A stretch of 64,000 bases of DNA from Thecamonas trahens ATCC 50062 (Eukaryota; Apusozoa; Apusomonadida; Apusomonadidae): positions 1-64,000 of the forward strand of contig NW_013657652.1 of NCBI RefSeq assembly GCF_000142905.1, given 5' to 3'. Below are positions 1-9,761 of this stretch, in pieces. Both the position numbers and the translations under genes were made by a program. The notes under the pieces are model-generated. The model had not been told where the DNA came from. It saw only the letters and a program-made list of their open reading frames with translations, and did no database searches. The number at the start of each line of letters is the position of its first letter. The stretch's first letter is position 1.

Positions 1-466
1 CTAACCCTACTTTCCAGCGGGAACCCTAACCCTAACCCTAACCCGAACCCGGGGGCCGGGGGGCTAACCCTAACCCTAACCCTAACCCTAACCCTAACCC
101 TAACCCTAAGGGGGAACCCTAACCCTAACCCTAACCCTAACCCTAACCCTAACCCTAACCCTAACCCTAATTTTTAACCCTAACCCTAACCCTAACCCTA
201 ACCCTAACCCTAACCCTAACCCTAACCCTAACCCTAACCCTATTCCTAACCCTTGGCCTAACCCTAACCCTAACCCTTTGGCGAACCCTAACCCTCACCC
301 TAACCCTAACCCTAACCCTAACCCTAACCCTAACCCTAACCCTAACCCTAACCCTAACCCTAACCCTAACCCTAACCCTAACCCTAACCCTAACCCTAAC
401 CCTAACCCTAACCCTAACCCTAACCCTAACCCTAACCCTAACCCTAACCCTAACCCTAACCCTACC
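1..466. repeat. Telomeric CCCTAA array
   Basis: Near-continuous CCCTAA hexamers, which is the C-rich strand of a TTAGGG telomere, so the chromosome end lies to the left. The array is interrupted at about 8-30, 49-66, 111-116, 170-176, 242-258 and 276-290 by short odd strings such as runs of G or T and single substitutions, while 301-460 is almost perfect. The interruptions may be genuine degenerate repeats or base-calling errors at a contig end. Long open frames through this array, giving Arg-Val or Asn-Pro dipeptides, are artefacts of the hexamer. Confidence 0.97.
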
Positions 467-1390
467 CATTCCATGCATGACCCATATCCACATTCCCACC
501 CACGCCACCATACTCATCCCTTACCCCACCATGCGCATGGCTGGGCATGGGCGTCGATTGAGTCTTTGATGGTGATCCACAATCCCCATCCCCCCATTGA
601 CACTTACCCGTGTCACTCGTTCGACCGAGTGGCATGTGCGGGTTGGTGGGTGGCATGGATGTCATTCAACATTTTCATGATTTGCCACTCGTCACTCGTT
701 TGATTGTTTGACATTGAATTGAATGTCATTGATTATTGTTAATTGATCATTCGATTCTTTCTGCTTCTCTTGTTGGTGGCTATCCATTTTCCTTGTTCTT
801 TGCCGTTCATGTTTCACATTCTTTGCGGTTGATATTGTCGGCCTTCATGTTCTGCTTTGGTTGCTTTTGCCTTTGATGGTTGACCACAATTGACAGGCAT
901 CGTCATCGATCATTGCTTTTGTTCTTCTTGTTGCTTTGTATCATTATTCGTCATGCTTCAATTGTTCTTGATTCTCCTGTTTTCTTCGACCTTGACTCCC
1001 ACGTCCATCTTCGGCCCTTGCTCACTACACTATCGATTCTCAACTTTGTTGTCGTTTGTCGTGGTCAATAGTTGTGCATGCACTGTATTTTGTGTTGACC
1101 CTGTTGTGTCGTGGTCATGGTTGATCTGCAGATCTGATTGATCAACCGCGCCCTACCTCATCGACCTGAACGTCACCCGAGTCCATCCCATTGCCTGCTA
1201 GCTTTGTCCAGTCCCTGTTGGCTTACTCATACCTATGCTGTGCAAGCCATGTATGATCTTTGGTTGTTGTTGTGGACGTCATTGCCTCGTTTGATGCTTG
1301 TTCCGGCTTTTCTTTAATTAATTCAACGTTCAACTCAATTAACGTCCGCCGTCTTCCATCTGCCGGCCAAGTACCCGCCGCCCCTATCGC
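467..1390. other. Subtelomeric unique sequence, no gene seen
   Basis: Directly next to the telomere. The + strand is rich in T and visibly less GC-rich than the rest of the window. It contains a small hairpin at about 606-623, where CACTCG and CGAGTG flank a TTCGAC loop. Open frames are short, lack family resemblance and show none of the GC-rich codon bias of the real genes downstream. I see no gene here. Confidence 0.7.
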
Positions 1391-2744
1391 CCACACCTCA
1401 CACACACCCATCATCCTCATCCAACTCGCCCACATCAAACCTTCACCCCAATCTCCATACCCACCTCCCCCTCCGCCCGCCACGCCATCCACGTCACGAC
1501 CCCCCTATCCCCCCTACCATACTCATTACGATCCATCATCCGCAACCACCACCCCCACCCCCTACCCCACCACCATCACTATCATCCTAGCCACAACCAC
1601 CACCACTTTGCCTTGGCCATCCTGACCACCATCCCATCGCGCACTCCGCTTCCTCTTCCTCCTCCTCCTCCTCCTCTTCCCGCTCCAGCTCACCCCCATC
1701 CTCTTCCCCGACCCTGACACCCACACTCCTCAACCATCACAAGCCATGCTGCCCAATCTCCAGCCAACAGCAATCTCGAGCCACCCAGCCATGACCCAGC
1801 TCCCTCTGCTGCTCCTGCCTTGCCGACCACCAGCCGCAAGCCGTCGCCCGCTCGCCCGACCAGCCCACCTTCATCACCACGTAGCTCCCACCCACTGCCA
1901 GCTACACATCCCGCGACCACACTACTGGTCATCACTCACCTCACACTATCACCAGTACAAATATCGCTGTCATCGACACCCATCTTCCTCGGCTCATTTC
2001 CGCGTCGGCTTGTTTTGCCTAGGCGGTTGAGCACGACCTCGACCGCCCGACCCCGCACACGCCCCCCACCAACCGCAATGCAAGATATGCCCGATCTGAT
2101 TTCACTACTACTTTACTACATACACGCACTACCTCCTTGCACAGTCTCCAATCCACAGCTGCAGTATTCCGGAATCCGAGTTCTGCCACCCGAGGCCCAA
2201 GTTGTTGGCCCTGTGTCCCTTCGATGCTGCTGACCCCCCCTCCCTGGGCGCATCTCCGACCCCCACTCCCTATCATCTCCACCCACAACCACGACACCCA
2301 CACCACACATACGCACCACCCCTGCAAACATAACCATCCACTTGCTGCCTGCCGATACGCATATTAGCCGACGCCATCCCGTCAACAGCATCGCTGCCGA
2401 CCGCCGGCTGCTCGCCGCCGACCGCCGCCCGCCGCCGACCGACCACCGCCGGCACCACCGAAAGCAGGCTAGTCATCGACAGGGCTTTGGAGGCAATGCA
2501 TAGAGATAGTAACACCAATGACAATGACTACCAGTCTGCTCTCCAACCCAATCCTCCCCTCCATCCACCGGCCTTGCCCATCACAGCCCCCGCCGGCCTG
2601 CTCATCGCCAGCCGCCCCTGCTGCCGATCACCGAGCCAGACGACGATGCCCATGGGCTGGCCAAGACAAGGAAGGACAACAGAGGGCAAGGGCAAGCGAT
2701 AGGCAATGCAGTGGGTGGGCTAGAGTGTAGTGGTCTGCCTCCCC
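1391..2744. repeat. Subtelomeric tandem duplication, copy A
   Basis: First of two diverged direct repeats about 1.45 kb apart. Landmarks shared with copy B are a block of ACACACCC and CTCCATACCCACC motifs near 1395-1465, the string GCCTTGGCCAT near 1612, and the best conserved block at about 2143-2225, containing CAGCTGCAGTATTCCGGAAT. The tail, with TAGTGGTCTGCC near 2729-2740, also has a match in copy B. The sequence is pyrimidine-rich and carries no supported coding frame. It may be a subtelomeric repeat unit or the wreck of an older element. Confidence 0.75.
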
Positions 2745-2841
2745 GCATTCCCAAGCCCTCGTCTCCATCGACGTCCATCTCAATCCAATCCCGTCCGTCC
2801 TCCTCGCCCCTGCCGCCCAAGCCCCCCCACCCTCATCAACC

Positions 2842-4196
2842 ACACCCCACACACACCCATCAGCCTCATCTTACCCATCCACATCAATCCTCCACTGCAA
2901 TCTCCATACCCACCACCTCTTCGCCAGTCCCGCCACCCACGTCTCGACCGCCCTCATCCCCCCCTACCATACTCATTACGCCCGGTCACCACCAACGACC
3001 ACCCTCACCCCCTACTCCACCACCACCACTCTCGTCCCAGCCACAACCACCACCCCCATGCCTTGGCCATGCCCACCACCATCCCATCGCGCACTCTGCT
3101 TCCTCCTCTTCTTCCTCCTCCTCCCCTCCTCGCTTTAACTCACTCCCATCCTCATCCCTGACCTCGACACCGCCATCCGCTCAACTATCACCAGCCACAC
3201 TGCCCATCCACTAACCAACAGCATTCCCAAGTCAACCATCCCCAACCCAGCTTCCTCTGCTGCCCTGCCTCGCCGACCACCAGCCGCCCAGCCGTCGCCC
3301 GCTCGCCCGATCAGCCCCACCTTCATCACCACCTAGCTCCTTCCCACCACCAGCTACTTCACCCACGACCACACTACTGGTCATCACACACCCAACACTA
3401 TCACCAGGACTTATATCGCTGTCATCGATACCCATTGACCTCGGCTCACTTTCGCGTCGACTTGTTTGGCCTAGGTGGTTGAGCACGCCCTCAACCGCTC
3501 GACCCCGCACATGCCCCCCATCATACTCATTACCAGCTATGGCCAATCTGATTTCACTGCAACTCCACTACACGCCCACACTTCCCCCTTGCACAGTTTC
3601 CAATCCACAGCTGCAGTATTCCGGAATCCGAGTTCTGCCACCTGAGGCCCAAGCTGTTGGCCTGGTGTCCCTTCGAAGGTGCTCAGCCCCCCGACCCAGT
3701 CCTATCTCCGACCCCCATTCCCCACCATCTTCACCCACAACCACCCTACCTACACCACACATACCCATTATTCCCACAATCTCACCTACCCAATCCCCTT
3801 GCCTCGAATACCCACATCAGCCGACACCATCCCGTCATCAGCATCGCTTCTGGCTGCCTGCTGCTCACCACCGATCGCCGCCCGAGCCGACCCGTCCACC
3901 GCCGGCACAACCCCGATCAGGCTAGACAGAGCACGAGTATAGTATGATCTACCTGTGGGTAGTGACACGTGTGGCAATGGCTATCAGTCCCTTGCCCTAC
4001 CTCCTTCTCCCCCTCCTTCTCCCTGCCCTGCCCGTCCTGCCCCAGCCCACCTGTCAACCAACCCAGCTGGTGGCGAGAGAACTGACGGGTCACACGAGTC
4101 CAGTGGGCTGGTCAGAGCGAAGGAAAGGGAGGGTGGGTGGGAGAGAAGGGATAGGGGATGAGGTGATAGATAAGACTACACTGGTCTGCCGCCCGA
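2842..4196. repeat. Subtelomeric tandem duplication, copy B
   Basis: Second diverged copy of the 1391-2744 unit. The conserved core is at about 3593-3678, offset from copy A by roughly 1450 bases, and the tail resemblance extends to about 4195. Substitutions and small indels are frequent outside the core, so the duplication is not recent or the copies are under little constraint. No frame is open in both copies in a way that would suggest a protein. Confidence 0.75.
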
Positions 4197-5265
4197 TCTT
4201 GTGTCCTGATGCCCGTGTCGTCGTCTCCTGTCGACTGCTCACGGTCAGCAACTCGCCGCTCGCTCGCTCGCCCGCTCGACCACCCTCAGCGAAGCCAGAT
4301 CAAGCCATATCAAGCCCAGCACAACCTGCGGCTGGCTATACAGGGGGGAGTGGCTAGTGTGGTCACAGGGAATGGAGGTGAGGGGGTGTAGATGGCTGGA
4401 GTGGGATGAGTGTGGTGGCTGCCACAGCTAGCGCTGCTGCTGTGGCCAAGCCCGAGGCGAGCAGCGAGTGATCGAGTCACGGCCAGCCGCTCGTTGCTCA
4501 GCCACTCGCCGGCATGGGGGCCTGCTGCTGCTGCTGCTGCGGGAGAAGAGGGAGCCCAAGCCCGAGGCGGCGATGACCAGGTTTGTGATAAATGTGTCAT
4601 GGCGGCGGCGCTGACCATGGCCACGCCGCTGCTTGCCGTTGTGAGGGGACGATAGACGTTCCACATCTCACCCATGTTGAGAGCGGCTGGTCACCGATGG
4701 CTGCTTTGATGCTGGCCGCTTGATGGCCTTGTTGGCTCCATGGCGCTTTTTCTCGCTGCACTGTGGCCACGCTGTATGCCCCCTGCGCCATGGGCCTCAC
4801 CAGCAGATCGACCTTCAGGCACCGCTGGGTGAGCCCACAGACGGCGGCGTTCGAATCTCCCACCATCGCACCCGAGACGTTTCCAGCGAAGATGTGGCGA
4901 CCGTCGTCCATGGCACTGCTGCCGCCAAAGGCCAGCGCCTGCTAGTGCATATTGTACATGAGCGTGTCCAAGGTTCACGATCCGCCACAGTCGCCATCGC
5001 GATCGGTCCTGGTCAGGCTCAGCACAGCCAAGGTCATGCTCGGCACCGCCGGAAACAGGCCACACCCGGTCTCAGTAAAAACAACATAGCAGCCCGGATC
5101 GGTCCAGAAACCTAACGAGCAGCGCAAAGCGCATCTGCACAGCTGCCGCACCACACAATCACCGTTGTCGTGCCAACTGTTTAAGGGCCACCTACCCATG
5201 GCATCTCCAGCAGCTGCACCATGACACAACCATATGCGCGAGCTCAAGCTTTCCCCCGATCTCAT
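4197..5265. other. Subtelomere-to-gene transition, possible coding remnant
   Basis: No intact gene is recognised. On the minus strand between about 5110 and 4600 one frame reads with protein-like composition (for example the segment MDDGRHIFAGNV near 4911-4876). It is interrupted in the same frame by TGA near 4977 and TAG near 4942, so a decayed coding sequence is possible. No family could be named. A CTG repeat lies near 4521-4541. Confidence 0.35.
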
Positions 5266-7314
5266 TTACTGGCGAGACCTTTGCCGTCTCGATCGCCGCC
5301 CGCGCTTCCGTGATCGCCGCCTGTGTCCACCACTGCCGCTACTACCCTCGCTGCTGCTGGCCGAGCTGCTTGTGCGTGCGTGCCGTCCATTTGCACGACG
5401 GTCCCGCCGCCGGGCTCGATTGCTGCCGCGTCCGCGATGAGTGATTCGCCAAACCCAGCGCGCGCTGCGCTCGCTACTTGCCTCGCTGGGCGAGCTGCTC
5501 CGTGGCGCCACCCACAGCCGGGTCGAGAGCCCGTTGCCGGTGTCGATGTAGATCGACCTCGCAGGAAGCGGCACGTACTGCCCACCGCGCCGCCGCTCAC
5601 TGGTTGTGAGCAGGCCGGCCACGTCGAGGTCGCACCATACGGGACGATGGTCCGAGAGCACCCGGTTGAGGAGTGTCCGCGGCTCGGCGGCAACCTCGAA
5701 CGACGGCCGCGATCGCACTTCCTGCCGCGGACCAAAGAACGAGAACAGCTCGTGAAAGATGCCGCCCGAGATTGCGTTCGGTGCCACCGACGGCGAGAGC
5801 AGAATGTGATCAAGGAGGAGCTTGCGGCCCGCCACGTCGTCAATGACGTCGTTGTGCGTGATGGTGTAAGCGTCGCCTGGTGGGACGAGGTGGAGAAAGC
5901 CATGCAAAAACTGCCGCGAGGGATAGAAAGACGAGCCCATGATCATATCGGCGACCGGCGCTGTCAGGTACTGCGACTGAAAGTAGTCCATACCCGGGCC
6001 GTCGTTAAAGTCGCCGGCCACCACGACGCCGTCGACGCCTGCCCCGTCGATCACACTGTCCAGATACGACCGCAGCCGCACAGCCTCGGCCATCATCTTG
6101 CGCCGATTGATAACCGCCTTGCGTACCATCGTTTGGCGCTCCTCCGCGCTTCCGTTCCACAGGTCTAGCTCGTTGGCCACAGCCTTCGACTTAAGATGCA
6201 CACCGACGAGCCGGATCCAGGCGCTGCGCCCAGCATCAGCCTCAGCAAGCTGGACGTCCACAACTAGCGGGATGCGAACAAACCGGAACTCCTGGAGTCG
6301 GATGTCGCCCGAGATGTCCACGTAGAACTTGTCGCTCAGCTTTTCGGTCGCCTCGTCGCTCGCCAGCCGCACATCGGCCACAACGGCACCCTCACCCACA
6401 GCCACCAGCCAGAAGATCCGCTGCTCATACCCGTCGCGCCCGCCAAACACCCGGTACCTGCCGCACAGGTACGTCGCTACAAACAGCTCCATCTTGGATA
6501 CATGATCCGGCCCTTCGAGCAGACACAGCACGTCAGCACCCATCTTGATGATCATCGCCGCCAGCGTGCAGCAGAACTGGTGCACGTCCACAATGCCGCG
6601 CTTCACGTTATGCGCCAGGAACGTGTACTCGCCGCTTGACGACTCGGGTACCCTGCTAAACAGATCGTTCATCCACAGGACGTTAAACGAGGCCACTCGC
6701 ATCACCCGTGCCTCCTCGCCCTCATCCCAGCCCGATCCGCCGCCGTCGCTGTCCGAGACTGACCCATCGTCGCCGGCCACACGCAGCGTCGGAACGACCG
6801 CCACCACCTCTGCCGTCGGCCTCTCGGCCACGTCCCCGGCCGCTCTCGCCTCAAACGCAGCCAGCAGCTCGTGAACAAGGTCAAGATTGACCGCCCCCGA
6901 GGCGCTCTGCCCGCTGCCGTCATCGTCGTACCCGGGCTCGCCATCGTGGAGAAACCGGCATTGGGAGCCAAACGGACAGGCGTCCTCCGTCCCGTTGCGG
7001 CACCTGGACCTCGGGTGCGGGAACGGACATGCCGCACCACGGTTACACTGAGGCCAGTATCGACATCGTGGCTTGCTCACTGTGCCGTATCCGGCCTCTC
7101 CGGTATGGACCTTGCTGCAGTACTGCCCGTCGGGGCAGCTGTCGCGTGTCTTGTGCTCGCACGGCTCGGACGGATGCACAAACGCACATGCGTCGCCGCG
7201 CGTGCACGCCGGCCAGTACTTGCATCGCGCACGCGAGCCGCTCGCAGCCTCGGCATAAGTGCGCTGTCGTCCACGTGCTGATCCGGACCCAGATCCGGAT
7301 CCCGTCGCAGACAT
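5266..7314 (-). CDS. CCCH zinc-finger protein with endonuclease/exonuclease/phosphatase domain
   Basis: 682 residues. The N-terminus carries four CCCH-type zinc fingers (about residues 31-121) alternating between C-x5-C-x5-C-x3-H and C-x7-C-x5-C-x3-H, the type that usually binds RNA. After an acidic linker, residues about 205-560 form an endonuclease/exonuclease/phosphatase fold: ASFNVLW at its start, then VVAGDFND, LLLDHILL and SDHRPVW near the end, matching the metal- and phosphate-binding motifs of this superfamily. The tail is Arg/Ser-rich. The fold covers nucleases, deadenylases and phospholipid phosphatases; with RNA-type fingers an RNA nuclease is the more likely inference. The start is the ATG at 7314. 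The frame is open for 20 further codons upstream without another ATG. Confidence 0.82.
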   Translation of the reverse strand: MSATGSGSGSGSARGRQRTYAEAASGSRARCKYWPACTRGDACAFVHPSEPCEHKTRDSCPDGQYCSKVHTGEAGYGTVSKPRCRYWPQCNRGAACPFPHPRSRCRNGTEDACPFGSQCRFLHDGEPGYDDDGSGQSASGAVNLDLVHELLAAFEARAAGDVAERPTAEVVAVVPTLRVAGDDGSVSDSDGGGSGWDEGEEARVMRVASFNVLWMNDLFSRVPESSSGEYTFLAHNVKRGIVDVHQFCCTLAAMIIKMGADVLCLLEGPDHVSKMELFVATYLCGRYRVFGGRDGYEQRIFWLVAVGEGAVVADVRLASDEATEKLSDKFYVDISGDIRLQEFRFVRIPLVVDVQLAEADAGRSAWIRLVGVHLKSKAVANELDLWNGSAEERQTMVRKAVINRRKMMAEAVRLRSYLDSVIDGAGVDGVVVAGDFNDGPGMDYFQSQYLTAPVADMIMGSSFYPSRQFLHGFLHLVPPGDAYTITHNDVIDDVAGRKLLLDHILLSPSVAPNAISGGIFHELFSFFGPRQEVRSRPSFEVAAEPRTLLNRVLSDHRPVWCDLDVAGLLTTSERRRGGQYVPLPARSIYIDTGNGLSTRLWVAPRSSSPSEASSERSARWVWRITHRGRGSNRARRRDRRANGRHARTSSSASSSEGSSGSGGHRRRSRKRGRRSRRQRSRQ

Positions 7315-7386
7315 ATAGAGTCGAGTGCTGCCTGCAGCGGCAGTGCGCAATGTCTCGTCGCGTTCATTGGCCACAGCCTCCGCCTG

Positions 7387-8820
7387 CTACATCGATCCGT
7401 GGTGGTAGTGGTCCTGATGCTCGTCATCCCACGCCACGCAAGCGAGCCCGCCGTTCACCTCTGAACCCTGGCGATCCTTGACCACGCCCACAATCCAGAC
7501 CACAGGGTCAAACGTCGCCGTCGCCTCGTGGCCGTACTGGACAAAGACGCACGAGTTCTTCACGCACAGCCGCTTAATCAGATTCGTCGCGGCCTTGGTC
7601 TTGGCAAGCCGCTTGCTGTCGATTCGATAGTCAAAGTAGTGCCGCTTGTGAAAGAACGTCTTCCGCGAGTCTTTGAGCTTGAGCGTGTGAAGCTGGCACA
7701 TGTCCAGATCCGCGCCAAGCAGCGCAGAGAGGCCCAGATCGTCCGCGCCCAGGTCGGCTCCGGCCTCAGCCAGCGTCTCGGGCCGCACAATAAACGCCCG
7801 TGCCCCCTCGGCCCGGAACATCCACGATTGGAGCTGCTTGGTGACCTTGGTCGCCAGCTCGAGATTGGGGTCGGTGCTGCAATCTCCGTGCCCCTCGTGG
7901 CTCGCGGTCGCCGGATCGAGTACGAGGCCGCAGCTGTAGATGCGGCTAGCAAAGCGCCCGGTGTTCGTCAGCGGCATCGCCGAGCCCATGCCCGGCACCG
8001 TCGCAACCTCAGTGCATGTGCTGCCTGACGTGCTTGCGCCGGCTTCATCATCCCCAGCCTTGGTCCCAAGGTGTCTGGCCCGCTTGGTCGCGCGCGAGAG
8101 CTCGGCGTCGTCTGCGGTCGCAGCCTCGCGCGCCCGCTTGGCCGCCGCCGCCTTTTCGCGCCGCTGCACCCGCCTCATCTCCTCCAGCTTCTTGATGAAT
8201 GCAGTCATCGAGGCAAACGGCCCGCCGTTGGTCCGCGAGTTGGCGTACCGCGCCGCCTTGATGAACTTGTCCGTGAGTTTGACGTGGACCAATCGCTCGT
8301 CGGTCACCATGCTGAGGATGAGCTCTTCCGCAAACACGTCGCCGCCCCGATACAGCACCTCAATCGCATCGTCCATCGACAGCGCCTCGCCAGCTCCAGG
8401 CACAAGCTCCAGAAGCGTCTCAAAGACGGCCTGAATTGACTCTGGCCGAGCGCTGCGCAGCCGGACCGCGGCAATCAGTCCCGGCGTCGCCGGCATGCCG
8501 CCCTCGAGCGCCGCCCGCAGCTGCGTTGCCTCGCCGTTCCTCACCGCCTCGCTCACCAACCGCTTGAGCCTCCGCTCCCGCTCGGCATCGTCCATCCACG
8601 CCACCTCCTCGCTCTGCAGTGCCGCACGCACACCGCTTTCCGACCCGCCCGCCATTGCCGTCTTCACAGCTGCGGTCCACGCAGACAGCTGCGTGGCCCG
8701 CTCGGCCTTTTGCGCACCAGCCACCACCGCCCCCGACGGATTGGCTGCCCGAAAGCAACCTGAGCATAGGTTGTTCGTCTCGGGCGTGCCATGGAACATG
8801 TTACAGTTGCTGCAGAGCAT
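7387..8820 (-). CDS. A20-type zinc-finger protein of unknown function
   Basis: 477 residues. It begins with an A20-like zinc finger: cysteines spaced C-x2-C-x12-C-x2-C in the first 21 residues, with the typical NNLCSGCF ending. A20 fingers bind ubiquitin or act in ubiquitin editing in other proteins. The middle is helical and Ala/Arg-rich. The C-terminal 150 residues look globular (motifs FFHKRHYFDYRI and WIVGVVKD) but match no family I recognise. ATG at 8820 is the only start that leaves the finger intact. The gene lies head to head with SELENOK, with 484 bp between the start codons. Confidence 0.7.
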   Translation of the reverse strand: MLCSNCNMFHGTPETNNLCSGCFRAANPSGAVVAGAQKAERATQLSAWTAAVKTAMAGGSESGVRAALQSEEVAWMDDAERERRLKRLVSEAVRNGEATQLRAALEGGMPATPGLIAAVRLRSARPESIQAVFETLLELVPGAGEALSMDDAIEVLYRGGDVFAEELILSMVTDERLVHVKLTDKFIKAARYANSRTNGGPFASMTAFIKKLEEMRRVQRREKAAAAKRAREAATADDAELSRATKRARHLGTKAGDDEAGASTSGSTCTEVATVPGMGSAMPLTNTGRFASRIYSCGLVLDPATASHEGHGDCSTDPNLELATKVTKQLQSWMFRAEGARAFIVRPETLAEAGADLGADDLGLSALLGADLDMCQLHTLKLKDSRKTFFHKRHYFDYRIDSKRLAKTKAATNLIKRLCVKNSCVFVQYGHEATATFDPVVWIVGVVKDRQGSEVNGGLACVAWDDEHQDHYHHGSM

Positions 8821-9304
8821 GATGTGTGCTGCTTCCAAAGAGAATTGTGTCCAACTTCCGCTTCTTAATCTGACGGGGCATATTTCTTTTTTTGCCCAAA
8901 CACCTGCTTGGACGCCAGCTCTTCTTCAGCCACCCCTGCACCTCCACAGCCAGCACCAGTCAAGCAAATACACGTACCGTGTTGATCAGTGCCAACTCTA
9001 TCTCCAGATCCGTAGCGGGCACTCAAGCCAGCCTTTTACCACATCTAGCTCGTGCTGCAATCTCTGGTAATGTCAGCTATAGCACGATCTTCTGATCTTG
9101 GTTTTCCCCTGTTGATTCCACCACACATCCGCGCCCATCCTCGCTCCCTTACCAGGCCTACCCCCACCCTACGCCTCACCTTCCCTAGCGTACCACCTCC
9201 GTCACCACATCCTCCGTTCGAGTCCCGATCTTGCTGACCCATTCCCTGCCTCTGTGGCCATCGATGCGAGTTCGTGAGCTCAACCAACCCCTCTCTCGCG
9301 CACG
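8821..9304. other. Divergent intergenic region, probable shared promoter
   Basis: Lies between the minus-strand A20-finger gene and plus-strand SELENOK, so it should contain promoters for both. A T-run occurs near 8884-8893. A C-rich, T-free stretch is present at about 9160-9180, on the sense strand of SELENOK. No coding frame or RNA gene was recognised. Confidence 0.5.
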
Positions 9305-9761
9305 ATGACCTACATCCGCAACGGACAGGTGGAAACGGGCTCGCAGCCGCTTCTGCGGCTCTCCCTCATCCCCGACCTCTTCTGGGGCATTGTCAACTTT
9401 GCCTACTTTCTCGTAGCCACCCTCTTCTCGGTACGTACCCTGTCCGTCGTCCCTGCCCAGTTCGGAACACTGCGCCAATGACCCGCAGCTCGGACGTCAG
9501 CACTCACGCCCCCCCTCCCCGATACAGATGGATGCACGTGAGTCGCTCTATGCACCGGCGCACAAGCGCGGGAAGACCATTGGCACGCTGGGAGGAGGCT
9601 CGTCGCTTGGTGGTGGCGGTGGCGGTGGCGGTGGTGGCGGTGGTGGCGGTGGCTCGGGTGGTGGTCGCCCTGGCGGCCAGCCGCGCCATCGTGGCATCCG
9701 TGGCCTCTCCGACGTCAAGGCCAACGACCCGGGCCGCGTCACTGCAGGCGGCTGAGGATAA
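9305..9761 (+). CDS. SELENOK: Selenoprotein K, with in-frame UGA selenocysteine
   Basis: Two exons, 9305-9430 and 9528-9761, joined across a 97-base intron with GTACGT donor and TACAG acceptor (phase 0). The 119-residue product opens like the family, MTYIRNGQV, followed by RLSLIPDLFWGIVNF and one membrane segment (about residues 20-42). A long Gly/Pro/Arg-rich tail with a run of about 15 glycines follows. The frame reaches Gly-Gly, then TGA at 9753-9755, one Gly codon and TAA. Human SELENOK likewise ends Gly-Gly-Sec-Gly-Arg, so the TGA is very likely decoded as selenocysteine. In animals the protein sits in the ER membrane and supports ER-associated degradation and protein palmitoylation. I could not find a convincing SECIS element downstream. 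Confidence 0.88.
9753..9755 (+). other. SELENOK: UGA codon predicted to encode selenocysteine
   Basis: TGA in frame after Gly-Gly in the SELENOK coding sequence, followed by GGA and then TAA at 9759-9761. The position, third codon from the end, is where the family keeps selenocysteine. Conventional annotation would stop here and lose the active residue. Confidence 0.82.

Noticed and set aside
167-703. Long open frames giving Arg-Val or Asn-Pro repeats at the telomere
   Set aside because: They are translations of the CCCTAA hexamer and have no independent coding support.
4840-4870. GTTCGAATC tRNA T-loop-like string
   Set aside because: The flanking bases do not pair into a T stem and no acceptor or anticodon arms are present.
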